DNA from: Ancistrus triradiatus
Lineage: Eukaryota; Chordata; Actinopteri; Siluriformes; Loricariidae
Length of the DNA: 64,000 nt
NCBI GenBank assembly: GCA_025084515.1
Contig: JAJAGP010000202.1
Coordinates: 62,001-126,000 of the forward strand
Reading direction: 5' to 3'
This document shows, piece after piece, positions 1 to 12,600 of the stretch. How positions within the stretch are numbered: the first letter of the stretch is position 1; each line of letters opens with the position of its first letter. A model generated the notes under the pieces. It was given only the letters and a program-made list of their open reading frames with translations, was not told the origin of the DNA and made no database searches. The position numbers and the translations under genes are program-made.

Positions 1-1074
1 GACTATCGTCAATACACTACACAACACAAAAGTGTTCCCTGTTTGAGATAAGACTGCAGAATGACCGAGTTCTTAAGAGTTGACCCTAGAGTGACAACTA
101 GGAATTGATTTGTATATGTGTACTGAACGATCTATGTACATCACCTTTCTTCATGATGTAAGGTTATTTGCAGCAGATAAGCATATGGTACACTTATTAA
201 AGCAGTACTGTCAGAAAGATCTGCAACCATATAGTCTGCAAAAAGGCAAAATGTTTACATCCACAAACATGCGCAAATAAATAGTACTTATTATGTTGTC
301 ACATTGCCTAGCTCACATTTTTCTACTGAGACTGAAGACTTGCTCGGAATTTCCAATTACTATTCAACGGAGTGTAAAATGTAAGCTTTATGCATATACT
401 ATTATTATCTTGTGTGTATAGTGGCAAAAAAATCAGTAAACTCTGTTCTAGAGATACATTTCTGTTGGTATCGGAATCAGCCTGATATTGAGCTCATGTA
501 CTCAACAATTTCCCAATACCAACAACCAATACTGTGTGACACCACGTGATGTCAGCCTAGAGGGTCAGAGTCCATCAATTCTCTTATTAGCTTAACTGCA
601 CAGTGGATTAGACATGGTTTTCCCTCTCCAGTGGAATTTATGTAAAGTGGGGTAATCCTGTAAGCTCAGACACAGACCAGTGCAGCTCAGATACATTACC
701 ATTGGACGTAGCGTACTTTTTTTTTAGCAATAATTGTTGCCGTTTACTAGCGCTACCTACATAAACTGATGGATATGTGACTTAGCCTGAGTGAGGGTAA
801 GATCATCGGTCAGGGATCATCGGACTGCCACTGCAACAGTAGTCTCTTTCAGCTGTTGGAGGCACTAGAAAAGATAGACTGGTGCCCTGTCTAGGGCTGT
901 TCCAGCTTTGTGCCCTGTGCTGCCGGCTAGACACCTTCAACTCTGACAAATGAATGTTTAGAGATATTTTTTTTCAGCTTTCAGCATTTAGCCCCTTCCT
1001 CCTCTTCACCCGTCCCTATGCACAGGAGACATTTCTCTCTTTAACTATTAAATAAAGGGACATTACAGAATATA
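1..1074. other. AT-rich ccser1 intron, no gene seen
   Basis: I see no exon. Around 465-560 the sequence has a self-similar stretch (TATCGGAATCAGCCTGATA) resembling a decayed DNA transposon end, but I cannot classify it. Confidence 0.4.
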
Positions 1075-3332
1075 CACCCCTAAATCAGAAAAAGTTGGGA
1101 CGGTGTGGAAAATGCAGTGAAAAAAATTGTAGTGTTCCTTACATTTACTTAGTTATTTCATTGCAAACGGTATGTACCAAAAAAATTTCATGTTTCGTTC
1201 GGTCAACTTCATTTCATTAAACATTAGTGCTGGGTGGTATGACCAAAAATTTGTATCACGGTATTTTTCACACACTGCGAAAGATTCCTATCCAAGAGAA
1301 TGGTTGTGTTCAAAATGGATTTCTAACTACTTATTAGTGTCCCTAGTCCATCATCAGTAATGCGGTATTTATTATCTAACTGACTACCTAAGAAGCACTC
1401 AGAACACAGCCGAAATCTAGAATGCTTCTTTCTCATCATGTCAGCAAACAAACCCTTAAACATGTCTCTTGAAAGAATTCAAGTTCCTGAAGCTTCACAC
1501 ACCTGAACTGAATTATGAATTAAAGTCAGGTCTGGTTTACCGGCACAGAATTGGCTAAATAAGACTGAATGCCCAATATCACTGGCTAAAACCAATCACG
1601 CTAAAATTGGCCGGATCTGTTATATATACATGTATATAATAAAGGCTTTGATTACTACAGGGTTTACTTCGCCCCACAAAATTACACAAATCAGAATGAA
1701 TGAAAAAGTTGAACAATGTAAACAGATTTTATTGTACAATCTGCAACAACTTAAAGACAGCTTAAAAGAAAGATGTGCCCTTTTTATTGGCTGAAGTATT
1801 TTCACTCCAGTAAGACACACCCCGAATTCAGTGCTAATAACTGTTCTGAATCGGTCTCGAGAGTTACTGCGTTCATAATGCAGATCCTCTTTTGCATCTC
1901 CGATCTCACTTTATAATTAATTTCTGCGTTCTGTTCTTTAATCTGATGGAACCGTTCTCAGCTGTTAACAGGCTATTTCTAGGCTGTGGTGTATGGTATG
2001 CTACCTGGCTAGCTAGCGAGCTTTTTCCCAGCATGCGGTCCGTCGATCTCTTTCTACTCAGCGCTCAGCAGCGTTTCTAGCAGCGAAAAATATTAAATAA
2101 TTTGCTGCCTATTTGTTAGAGTTGTTTCTGCTATGCACCGGTATGGAGGTATATGAAAAATGCAAACTGTACGGGAAATGAATTCCAGTGTACTGGTTGA
2201 ACCGGTATACCACCCAGCACTAAAACATCCATTCTTGCATTTCTGGCTTTCAACATATTCCAAAATAATTTTAAATGGGGCAATTTAGGGCTAGTGATGT
2301 TAAAAAAAAAAATTTGAATAAAAAAAAAAACAATGACGCCACTACATCAAGACCTGTCATTCATCAATAGCTGATATAACCACATGAGCAAGGGATTACT
2401 TTGGCAAACCTTTATCAAGCACTACAATATGGAGTTACATTAACAAATGTTACTGTGCAAAAAAGAAGCCTTATGTTAACTATGTCCAGAAGTGGCGTTG
2501 ACTTTTGTGGGCTCAGAGGCACCTGGGATGGACCATCACACAGTGAAACCGTGTATTATGGTCAGACCAATCAGTATTCCAGGTATGCTTTGGAAATAAT
2601 AGACTGTGTGCTCCAGACCAAAGACATAAAAGACCATCCAGACTATTATTAGCAAGTCCAAAAGCCAGGGTCTTTCATGATATGGGGTCGGGTCAGTGCC
2701 CTTAAAGACCATTTTCAGTTCTGTAATGGTAGCATTAATGCAGAAAAATACATGGCCATTTTAGAGCAACACAATCTGCCTTCAAGACGACATCTTTTAA
2801 AGGAACGTTGATGCAGTTTTCAGCAAGACAATGCAAAACAAGCCAAATCAGAAAATGTTGGGATTAAAAATGTAAATCCCTTCCAGTGTTTATTTGAGGA
2901 ACATTAATTTAAACATTTAATATTTATAACGTAACTATAGCTAAAGCGTAACTTCTGCACACATTTGTTGACCACTAGACATCCTCTGCCCATCTTTACT
3001 CCTCAAAGACTCAGCCTTTTATGGACACTGCTTTTGTACCAAATCATGATTATAATCACTTTTTGACATTACTTGTTGGAAATCACATTATTTAGCTTTT
3101 TACCTCCTTACTAGCCTTAAATTTTCCCTGTCACAAGTTTTTGGAATGTGTTGCAGGTCAGAATGCAGGAATGGATGTTGAAATAAAAAGGATGTTGATA
3201 AATAACATTAAATATCTGGGGATCATACGGTCTGCAATGATATAAAAGTCAAAGTACATGTAAGGAGCAATGTGGGGTGTTTTTGATATTTGCATTTTCC
3301 ATACCATCCCAACTTTTTCTGATTTGGGGTTG
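1075..3332 (+). mobile_element. mariner/Tc1-like element, split by a nested MITE
   Basis: It starts CACCCCTAAATCAGAAAAAG and ends CTTTTTCTGATTTGGGGTTG, near-perfect terminal inverted repeats beside TA. The middle (2401-2860) has decayed transposase text such as the block around SVVYYGQTNQYSR and a QQDNAKQ-like motif. Related copies are at 51520-54629 and 58365-59179. The frame is broken in several places, so it is inactive. Confidence 0.75.
1226..2221. mobile_element. nonautonomous element with TAGTGCTGGGTGG ends
   Basis: Termini AGTGCTGGGTGGTAT and ATACCACCCAGCACT are inverted repeats, flanked on both sides by AAACAT. It is inserted inside the mariner-like element around it: flanking sequence reads through to match the copy at 58365-59179. 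There is no transposase. The hAT assignment is tentative. Confidence 0.65.
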
Positions 3333-3342
3333 TAAATATGGG

Positions 3343-3420
3343 AAAACATGCAAACTCCACACAGGGACTCAAACTCAGGTCTCTGGAGCTGTGAGTCAAC
3401 CACCACATGACCCTACCACC
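3343..3420 (-). repeat. fragment of tRNA-derived SINE (DANA/V-SINE-like)
   Basis: The minus strand reads a worn version of the SINE body seen more fully at 14135-14308 (GAGTTTGCATGTTTTCCC segment). It lies right next to the end of the mariner-like element. Confidence 0.45.
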
Positions 3421-3424
3421 CAAA

Positions 3425-5015
3425 TTGTATTGCATTTAATCCAACTCAGTTATATGCTTGGACTGCAGTCTCAGTTGTAATTTAAATTTAAAGTAAAAAA
3501 AAATAGCATATGCTATTTCATTAAACACCTTCTAAATACAGTGTAACTTCTATGAAAGACATTTTGACTCAACAAATAAATACTATATTGTAGTATCATA
3601 CAAAGTACCAGCTGTTTCCGGCATTAGCCAGGACAGCACAGTCTACTATGCCTAAGTGAATGAATCAGAGAACGCACTTCCTCCTGTGCTTAAGAACAAT
3701 AGCACAGGATGCACAAGTTTTGCTACGATTTCAGGGATTTTTTTTTTTGGACTGTGACAAACTATGCTGTCATCCTTTATTCTCAGTGAGAAAAAGCCAA
3801 CACTGACTACTCACTCTTCAACGGTGGCTGAAAATAGTATCTTTAAAAAGCATTCAGCCTACAAAAGTGGACTGATTGAGTATTTCTGATCACTTTTCCA
3901 TGCCTGGTTAACTTCTGAGGGCACAGTTTGCAGAGGTCCCATACCATGAGCTTTACTAAGACTGATATTAAATGCAAGTTCATATTATTGTATCCATGAA
4001 ATCATGGCAACAACAATGAATAATTATGGCACAGCTTGAAATACATAACATAGTGTTATAACAAGAACTGTGTGGCATTTGGTAAAAATACGAAAGAAGG
4101 ATACTAAAGATATCTTTGTGAGTTATTAGCTTACCTCACACTGAAAATCTATATTTAATTCCTCATCACAAACAGTTTTACACAAAAATGACATGTATAG
4201 TATATACCAGAAACGTCTATAAACTACTAATACCTAAAAGTAAAGACATCTAATTCATTCAACACAACACACATGTATTCTGAAAGCCATGCATTAAGAC
4301 AATCCTCCAGTTACACCTTCCAAAGACGAGACGTATAAAATTTAGGTTTGAAAGAAATCTGCAGTGAAATGGCTCATTATACAGAAACATCACGCTGCTT
4401 TTAGACCTGTGCTCACATATGAAACTCTAAAGGTTGCAAATCTGCATCATGCTGCTAAAGTGGCTTTATTGAATGTACTCCTAATTAATATAACTAGCGG
4501 TAATAGATATATAAAAGAGCCAGACCAGTCCCAGGCCAGAACACTTTACCTCCTGCCTGGTCTTAAGCACCATTTTTAATGTATGGCTATAACATTCTTA
4601 TAGCTAATATACTGTCAGGCCCCACTGAGAGTGCTTGAGTCAAGGGCCAATTTATAATGCTATCTACAGCAAAGTTCTAATGGACAAAAAAAAAAAATCA
4701 TATTTAAAACAGAAGGCCCCTTACGCACCATATTTTTCAGGTTAAGTATGCTAAAGTCAAATAGAAGAATAAGCAGACTGCTCCTGTAGTTCTATATAAA
4801 AGTACACCATTGCTCAGTGAGCAGTAGCATGAAGCTCATTTGTACAGCAATTTAAAAGCTTACTTCATTTTAATTTTATACTAGCGTAGTAACTAAAGTG
4901 ATTCTGTAAAACAGAGTTATGGTTAGAGTTATGGTTAGAGTTATGGTCATTCATATGTAACCCAAGATATTTTTTGTGTTTTATCTGGTCAAAAGTTGTT
5001 TCATTTGTTAATATA
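3425..5015. other. AT-rich intron, nothing recognised
   Basis: No exon, RNA gene or classifiable transposon was seen. A short tandem run of GTTATGGTTAGA units occurs at about 4914-4950. Confidence 0.4.
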
Positions 5016-6098
5016 CAGTGGGGCAAAAAGTATTTAGTCAGCCACTGATTGTACAAGTTCTCCTACTTAGAAAGATGAGAGAGGTCTGTAATTTTCATCA
5101 TAGCTACACTTTAACTATGAGAGACAAAATGAGAAAATGAAATCCAGGAAATCACATTGTAGGATTTTTAAAGAATTAAATTGTAAATCATGGTGGAAAA
5201 TAAGTCTTTGGTCACCCACAAACAAGCAAGATTTTTGGGCTCTCACAGACTGTAACTTCTTCTTTAAGAAGGTCTTCTGTCCTCCACTCATTACCTGAAT
5301 TTATGGCACCGGTTTGACTCGTTATCTGTATAAAAGACACCTGTCCACAGCCTCAAACAGTTAGACTCCAACTCAACCATGGCCAAGACCAAAGAGCTGT
5401 CAAAGAACACCAAAACAAACATTGTTAGACCTGCACCAGCTGGGAAGAGTGAATCTACAACAGGCAAGCAGGTTGGTGTGAAATAAATCAACTGTGGGAG
5501 CAATTGTAAGAAAATGGAACACATACAAGACCATTGATAATCTCCCTCAATCTGGGGCTCCATGAAAGATCTCATCCCGTGGGGTCAAAATGATCATGAG
5601 AACGGTGAGCAAAAATCCCAGAACTACACGGAGGGACCTGATGAATGACCTGCAGAGAGCTGAGACCAAAGTAACAAGGCTACCATCAGTAACCCACTAC
5701 ACTGAGAGGGACTCAGATCCTGCAGTGCCAGGTGTGATGCCCCAAAACATCACTGCTCTAGAGGAGATCTGCATGGAGGAATGGGCCAAAATACCAGCTA
5801 CAGTGTGTGCAAACCTGGTGAAGACTTACAGGAAACGTTTGACCTCTGTCAGTGCCAACAAAGGTTATGTTACAAAGTATTGAGTTGAACTTTTGTTATT
5901 GACCAAATACTTATTTTCCACCATAATTTACAATTAAATTCTTTAAAAATCCTACAACGTGATTTCCTGGAATGTTCTTCTCATTTTGTCTCTCATAGTT
6001 AAAGTGTACCTATGATGAAAATTACAGACCTCTCTCATCTTTCTAAGTAGGAGAACTTGCACAGTCAGTGGCTGACCAAATACTTTTTTGCCCCACTG
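5016..6098 (+). mobile_element. Tc1-like transposon, internally deleted (family CAGTGGGGCAAAAAAGTATTT, copy A)
   Basis: Bounded by TA; ends CAGTGGGGCAAAAAGTATTT and its inverse at 6098. Transposase remnants on the plus strand start ATGGCCAAGACC at 5379 and end with AKIPATVCANLVKTYRKRLT near 5850. The middle, including the catalytic D/D/E region, is deleted at the sequence AVPG|VMPQNI. Length 1083 bp against about 1.6 kb for an intact member. Confidence 0.85.
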
Positions 6099-6269
6099 TA
6101 TTTCACTTGTAGTCAAGCGGCTGAGTGGAAACCAGACTGTTGTGAGAACCACTTCTTGTATCTCCCTCATTTTTAAGTGTCTGTGTTAAAAAAAATGTAC
6201 TTACAATTGTATATCATGAGACTAATACATCTCAGACCTTCTGAAGTGGTTTGAGCCATCAGATTTACT

Positions 6270-6557
6270 GACTATGGTGGTGCAGCAATTAAGTTATTGG
6301 ACTACGACAAGAAGAATCAATCTTGAGATAATCAATCTGCCAATGATGGGCCCTTGAGCAAAGGCCTTAATCTACAATTGCTAGCACCTTTTTTTTAAAT
6401 AACCTGGATTAAATGGTCTCCCACCTCTGCCAAAGCTACCACTGCTGGGTCCTTGAGCAAGGGCCTTAACCTACAATTGCATGGACTGTAAAATTCTATG
6501 AGTTATAAGTCGCTCTGGATAAGGGGGTCTACTGAATGACTAAATGTAAATGTGTCT
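6270..6557 (+). repeat. degenerate tRNA-derived SINE
   Basis: The 3' part reads GGGTCCTTGAGCAAGGGCCT, then TAAGTCGCTCTGGATAAGGG, and ends AAATGTAAATG. The 5' tRNA-like part is badly worn and duplicated. Same family as 50927-51120. Confidence 0.6.
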
Positions 6558-6631
6558 GCTAGAAAACAAAATGTAAATATCTGAGGCCCAATAATATCAA
6601 ATAAAATAGTGGCTGAGATCATTCTCAAACT

Positions 6632-6660
6632 ATTAGATAGATAGATAGATAGATAGATAT
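6632..6660. repeat. (GATA)n microsatellite
   Basis: About seven GATA units. Confidence 0.9.
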
Positions 6661-6664
6661 AGTA

Positions 6665-8445
6665 CTTTATTTATCCCCAAAGGGAAATTCCTATTATTAG
6701 AAAGCAAGCAATAATCCAATAATTACTATTGTTAAGCTTGTTGTTAAGCTATTCACTTGGAAAGACAGAGTGCGCCAAGTCAGTTAAGGTGCTGAAGCAG
6801 GAAATCTGTCAATGAAGAAGCAAAGAATACCGGAACTGTGTGACTCTAGAAGCAAGCCTAAGTGAATAGCTTTGCTTATTTAATGAAAAGGTGTGAGTAA
6901 CAGATTTTATCCCTGAGGTAACATATATTGTTTTAAAAAACAGATTAAAGTAAGCCAAGTCTACACAAGAGATGTCATGTTTTCCTTATCTAGATCTAGA
7001 GCATGTTTGAGATCTGTCACTTCTGCACAAAATAAACAAGACTGATTTAGACAAAGGAATTCTCCAGTGGGTTCAAGCTAACCTATATCCATAATTTAGA
7101 CTTTTGTCTAAATTATTGTACTGAGAAAAAAAATGGAAAACTTTACCCCATAGTGCATTTATCAAGAAAACTAAGTCCAACTGATTTCATGAATATGCTA
7201 AAAATATGTGACTACCCGCCACAGTTTTTGCACACTAACAATATAGGTTCTATTTGGCTGTTTGTTCCTGAGTTTCTATCTCACCAGGGAGTCTCAGAGT
7301 TCCTCTTGCTGCGGGACAGGGTCTATAACCCACCTGACCAGGGGTGTGCTGTATGAAAGTGTGTATCTGAGCAAGTATTTTGAACAACTCTGCAGTTACT
7401 GCACTTCTGTTCCATCAATTGTAATGGCTTTTAATTCTTTAATTATACTGAAAGTTATTTCTTAATTAATACAGGAATGCAAGTTCTGCTGACAACAATC
7501 TGCAACTTTTAAAGACAAACTTTCTACAGTTTGTCTTTAAAAACTGAAGCTCTTCACCCTTTTAAATGAGCTGTTGCATAAAACAACCTCTCAGTAAATG
7601 CACTTGTCACTGAGCCATATAAACAGCCTACCTGCATGCCATCTGTGCTGGGTGAAGGACAATACCCTGATTAGTGTCTAATATCCAAGAGGCATACAGC
7701 TTTTGTTAGTGGGACATTCAGCGAGATAAGCATCTACTTGTGAGCCAAGAATTTGTTATTCTCCACAGAGATCTCAGTAATGGAGTTTTCTCTGTCTCAG
7801 TCATTAATTACATTTTCCATTAAGTCCATCATATCCAACTGAAATCAGCTGCAACTGCTAACATGTTGGTTAACAGTTAAGAGCTGTATTAACTCATCTG
7901 GTCTGAATTTCCCTACAATTTACCCACACCAATGGATTGTGTATCCACTTTTCTATCCATTTATTTATTTATCCCCACCAATGCTATATCTATATATTAC
8001 TACAAAGCCAAAGTTTTTGCTGACCCAAAATCATAAGTATGGAGTTAGCTGTTACAACAGCCTTAAATAAGACTAGATATGGAACATAACTTTGAGGTCA
8101 GGCACTGATGTTGATCAATAAGTCCTGGCTCACTGTTGGTATTTCAATTCATCTCAAAGGTGTCCAAATATGATCAACAATCAGCACATGCCAGCCAAGT
8201 TCTCCATCAAAATTTCCAAAACATTTCTTTCTGGACTTTGGTATAGGCAAAAATATAGACTGAATATTTGAAACAGACATATTGAGAGTAACTTGACTCT
8301 TTAGTCATTTGACATGTCTACTGTCATTGTTTATCTGTGGAGATTGGATGTATATTTTATATTATTCAACTCTTATTAGTGAGGGTGGCTGAAATAACAG
8401 ACTGTAAATGTGTAAATAGGGTGTCTACATACTTGACCTTATTGT
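6665..8445. other. AT-rich intron, nothing recognised
   Basis: No exon and no clear repeat. The palindrome-like AAGACAAACTTTC / CAGTTTGTCTTT at about 7512-7538 is a small stem. Confidence 0.35.
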
Positions 8446-8447
8446 GT

Positions 8448-8890
8448 ATACAGTCACATCCAATAACGAAGTACAAGCACTTTGTTACTGTACTTAAGTA
8501 TTTTTGTGTCTATACTTGACTATTTCTGTAACTTCATTCTTTTTACTTTTACATACTACATTTCGAAAGAAAATCTGTACTTTTTACTCACTCACTACCT
8601 TATCATGCATGACACTGAAATTATAAAACTTAAAGTCTTTCTAATATTTTTAATGTTCACCATAATGCAGTCGACTCCCAAAAATAACTGTATACACTTT
8701 ACACTGTTTTTATTAATCAGACTCTAGATGTTTTCCCATGTCACTGGGACAGGGAATTCTATTTCTGTGACAAATATAAGAGGTATATTAAAAAAACCGA
8801 TATAGTATAATATTTCTAAACATTTGTTTAGTATTTTTCATTAGTAGTATCTAGTGTAGTGGAATGCAATGAAAATGCAGTGTCAGTGTT
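8448..8890. repeat. dispersed repeat with ACTTAAGTA motif, copy 1
   Basis: It contains GTACTTAAGTA and the block CTCCCAAAAATAACTGTATA through GGGACAGGGAATTC (about 8663-8775). That block recurs at 12598-12712, where ACTTAAGTA also recurs. Probably a nonautonomous DNA transposon common in fish; class not determined. Confidence 0.5.
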
Positions 8891-9494
8891 TCAAAAAGTT
8901 GATGGTAACTAATGATTGGGTTCATGATACTGCATTAAAAAATATACAATATTTCTGTTTTGCATAAGTATCTTTCAAAATTAAGTAGTGAGGTTGAGTG
9001 TTTAAATGAAGAAATGCTCTAATAAAGCTGCAGTTGGTTCGACTAAAATGCAGTGTGCCAAAGATAACTATTGTATGGGTTAAGTATCATGATATACTGC
9101 ATTACTGAATATTTCCATGTCTAGTTATGAGTGATTTAGCTAAATTTATGAAAAAATTCCAAAAAATGTTGTACATTTTGATTCCTCATGTCTGTACCCT
9201 CAGAGCCATGGATCTGTATCTCGTGCCCGCAATAAAACACATTTTGTTTCAAAAGAAAGATAATATGCTAGCACATCCCTGCCCATGTTTCAAACAATAC
9301 TATGTGTTGTATAAGTTTTAATATTTTAATATATCATTTTACTATTATGACATGAATTATCTGAAAAAAAATAAGTCCATCTTGGCTATAAAATATATAC
9401 GCCCACAACCTTCATTCATATTGAGCCTGGATTGGTTGGAAAATGAAATGAACTCCCATGCTTTGAGACCCCAATAACTTTACCCCCAGCTTAC

Positions 9495-9679
9495 CAGGCT
9501 GCCCAGTTTGGAGGATGAGGAGTTGGTTCTTTGTTTTGCGAGCATGCTGTTCTCCATGCAGTTAGGCTCTTTAAGGTTGAGGTGAAGTCTTGGTCCTCCA
9601 GCTCCCTCTGAGGCTGAGCGTAGCCTCCTCTCCATCCGCATCACCTCACGGTACGGGCTCCCAGTACTGCACATGGAAA
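9495..9679 (-). CDS. ccser1: ccser1 second coding exon
   Basis: 185 nt from acceptor CTCTGCAG to donor CCTG|GTAAGC. The phase-1 junction codon G|TT gives V, then SMCSTGSPYREVMRMERRLR and SASEG, ending NSSSSKLGSL in phase 0. It matches the CCSER1 region with the ERRLRSSSEG-type motif. About 7.4 kb of intron separates it from the previous exon. Confidence 0.88.
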
Positions 9680-12600
9680 CTGCAGAGGACAAAACACAAT
9701 ATGGTGAATACGACATAATTAAACAGCCACAACATGAAAATAAATCGACCACCAAAAGTATCAGACTGTATATAATGTGCAGGGAAAACATAAAACAAAA
9801 ATCACTGAGGAAAGACACTACCACTCGACTACTTGTTTAAATATAGCTAAATTTACTATAATCAGCTATGTTACATAATGAAGTCCAGAAATATGAAACA
9901 TATCAAATGTGTTTTTGAACTAATAGGGGTACTGTGGAGCACAGGGCCTCTGCAGTCTGTGTATCGTTTTTACTTGGCAAATCATAGTAGATGGGGAGAG
10001 AAATACACTGCCCGGCCAAAAAAAAGGTCACCACCTGGATTTAACTAAATTAATAGCTAAATAGTTTTAAAAAAAAGAGCCTCCCATTGGATAATTACTG
10101 CATTGGTGATTATGTTGGTTGGTTGGTGAATTTTAACGGCACTTCAGCACATCGGCCATTTCATGGAAGGAAAGGAAATGTTATTGTCACATCCTTAAAG
10201 ATGGGCTCTTAGTTTTGTAAGAGTTAGGAATTTCAGTAGTTTGCTTGCTTTGTCTCGGTGGAATATTTTGGGTAATGTGTTTGGCATTAAGAGTTTGTTT
10301 TTCTGATACCTAGGGCATTCAGCGAGTAAGTGTTTTATAGTGATTGGTCTTTGGCAGGTTCCATATTGTGGAATCCTTCACCCTTCAGCAAAAAGGAGTG
10401 GGTCAATCTAGTATGTCCAATACAACATGTAGTGTATGTAACCTGGTCCCCATCAATTGTCCAGATATGTGTTGGGTCAGTTGACACTGGTGATTATGTT
10501 TCAGCTGTTAACAAGTTATTTAACCCTAACTGATGCAGTAAGTAGCTTCTCATTTGTTAAACAACCATGTCGAAAAACACATGCTGTGGTCGTAGAAAAG
10601 ATGTTAATCTGTTCCAGAAGGGTCAAACACTGGTTCAGGGAGCATGAGGCATCATTTTCACACATGGATTGGCCACCACAGAGTCCAGCACTGAACCCAT
10701 TGAGAATCTTTGGGATGTGCTGGAGAAGACTTTGCGCAGTGGTCCAAATCTCTCATCATCAATACAAGATCTTGGGGAAAAAATGAATGCACTCTGGATA
10801 GAACTACTTCTGCAATGCCATAACATTTTTTTATGTCCAGTGTCCAGAGCTCTGGAATCTGTGGTGGCCAATCCATGTGTGAAAATGATGCCTCATTCTC
10901 CCTGAACAAATCTTTCACATTTTGAGCCTTCTGAAACAGATTAACATCTTTTCCATGACCACAGGATGTTTAACAAATGAGAAGCTACTCAATGCATAGG
11001 TTAGGGTTAAATAACTTGTTGCCAGCTGAAACATAATCACCAATGCAATAATTATCCGATAGGAGGTTCGTTTTTTAACTATTTAACTATTGGCTTAGTT
11101 AATTCCAGGTGGTGACCTTTTTTCGGCCAGGCAGTGTATATTTATTCAAGAAAGCAAGAAGCTTATTCTCAGGTCACTGGCCATGGTTTGTATGATTAAA
11201 TTATAAAGTATAATACATACAGGATTAACATGAAAATCCTCTGCTTACAAACCAAGTAAACAATGCAGATTTATAAAACATTTCACAAAGGAATGGTGGG
11301 AAATACGCACTCAAGAAGTTTGTAAAGCTTTGAAAAAACACAATGTTGTTTGAGGAGAATAGGGCTGTCGATTTGGCTCAAAAATTAAGATGAAATGTTA
11401 AGCTATGAAATTTAAATTGATGTGAATTTTAACACATTTCTTACATCCACAGGTGGGCATTTCAGCATTTAAAATGTCATGCATTCCAGTGTTGTTATTA
11501 TTATTACTGTTTTTAGTTTACTTACAAGTAAGGAATTACAAAATTACAAGTTAGGAAAACGGAGTTATTCAGTTGCTCACAAAAATCCTGACTAGGTATT
11601 GAAACCATGGGATTCATATTTGTTCAATGTTCTGAAAGCTTTCTCTATCTATTTTACATCAAATGGATTTTATTTTGACAGTTCTGCTGTAAACTACACT
11701 TTTAAAACTACACTGCATCTGTATGATTAAATAAATAGTTCAGTTGAAAATAGGCTACAAGTAGTAAATGTATATGCAGTCCAAAATACTTTGGATGACA
11801 CAGAGTTACTGAACAATAAGGATCCTGTGCTGCATTTTACTGATGTGAACTTAATATTCAAAGCAACCTGCATGAATCAGTTAAATTATGAAATCAATTG
11901 TGTTGCTAATTGGCAGGTAACTAACAGCTAATGCAGCAATGATCTGTCTAACGAGATCAACATCATGGGTCACTTTATAATTATATCAATTGTGAAAATC
12001 TCATTTAGCAATTTGTTATATATTAAGGGTAGTCACAATCATGAGCTCCTTCAAATGTATAACTCTATTGGTCATGATAAAAACAGCATTTTAAATGAAC
12101 TGTATTAAGTCATTGAATTACTCTACACCGTGTGTTCACTCTGACCCATGACAGAGTATACTGATATTATGGTATTTGTACTTTACTTGATTATTTTTCT
12201 ATCTTAATACTTTTTCTCTCTACAAAAATCTGTACTTTTTACTACACTTTCAAAATAGCCTTCCTACTTTGGCCTTTATGAATCTAATGAAAGTTTGATC
12301 TCTTTTTCTATTTTTATTTAGACAATTCTAGTCAGGCATCTAATGAAGCACAAATTGGAATCACAGGTTTGTACATGACACATTACCACGATCACGAGGG
12401 TACATGTGCGGAAAATTATGCCGCCTCTTTTTGTAGGCACGCGCCGCAGGTACGCCATTACAGGAATTTATACGATAGATCTATGAGATTATAGAGATAC
12501 TCAGATGATTTATTTGAAACGGAAGCATCAAGGAAGACCAAGCATTCGCACTGGTTGGAGACGTGCACAGGAAGTGTCTGTAACACTTTTTAATGTTAAG

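Noticed and set aside
4906..4950. Repeat of GTTATGGTTAGA as a possible CRISPR or telomere-like array
   Set aside because: Only about three short units without spacers; a simple tandem repeat.
9480..9824. 114-codon minus-strand stretch as a single-exon membrane protein
   Set aside because: The hydrophobic first half is intron; only 9679-9495 is coding, as part of ccser1.
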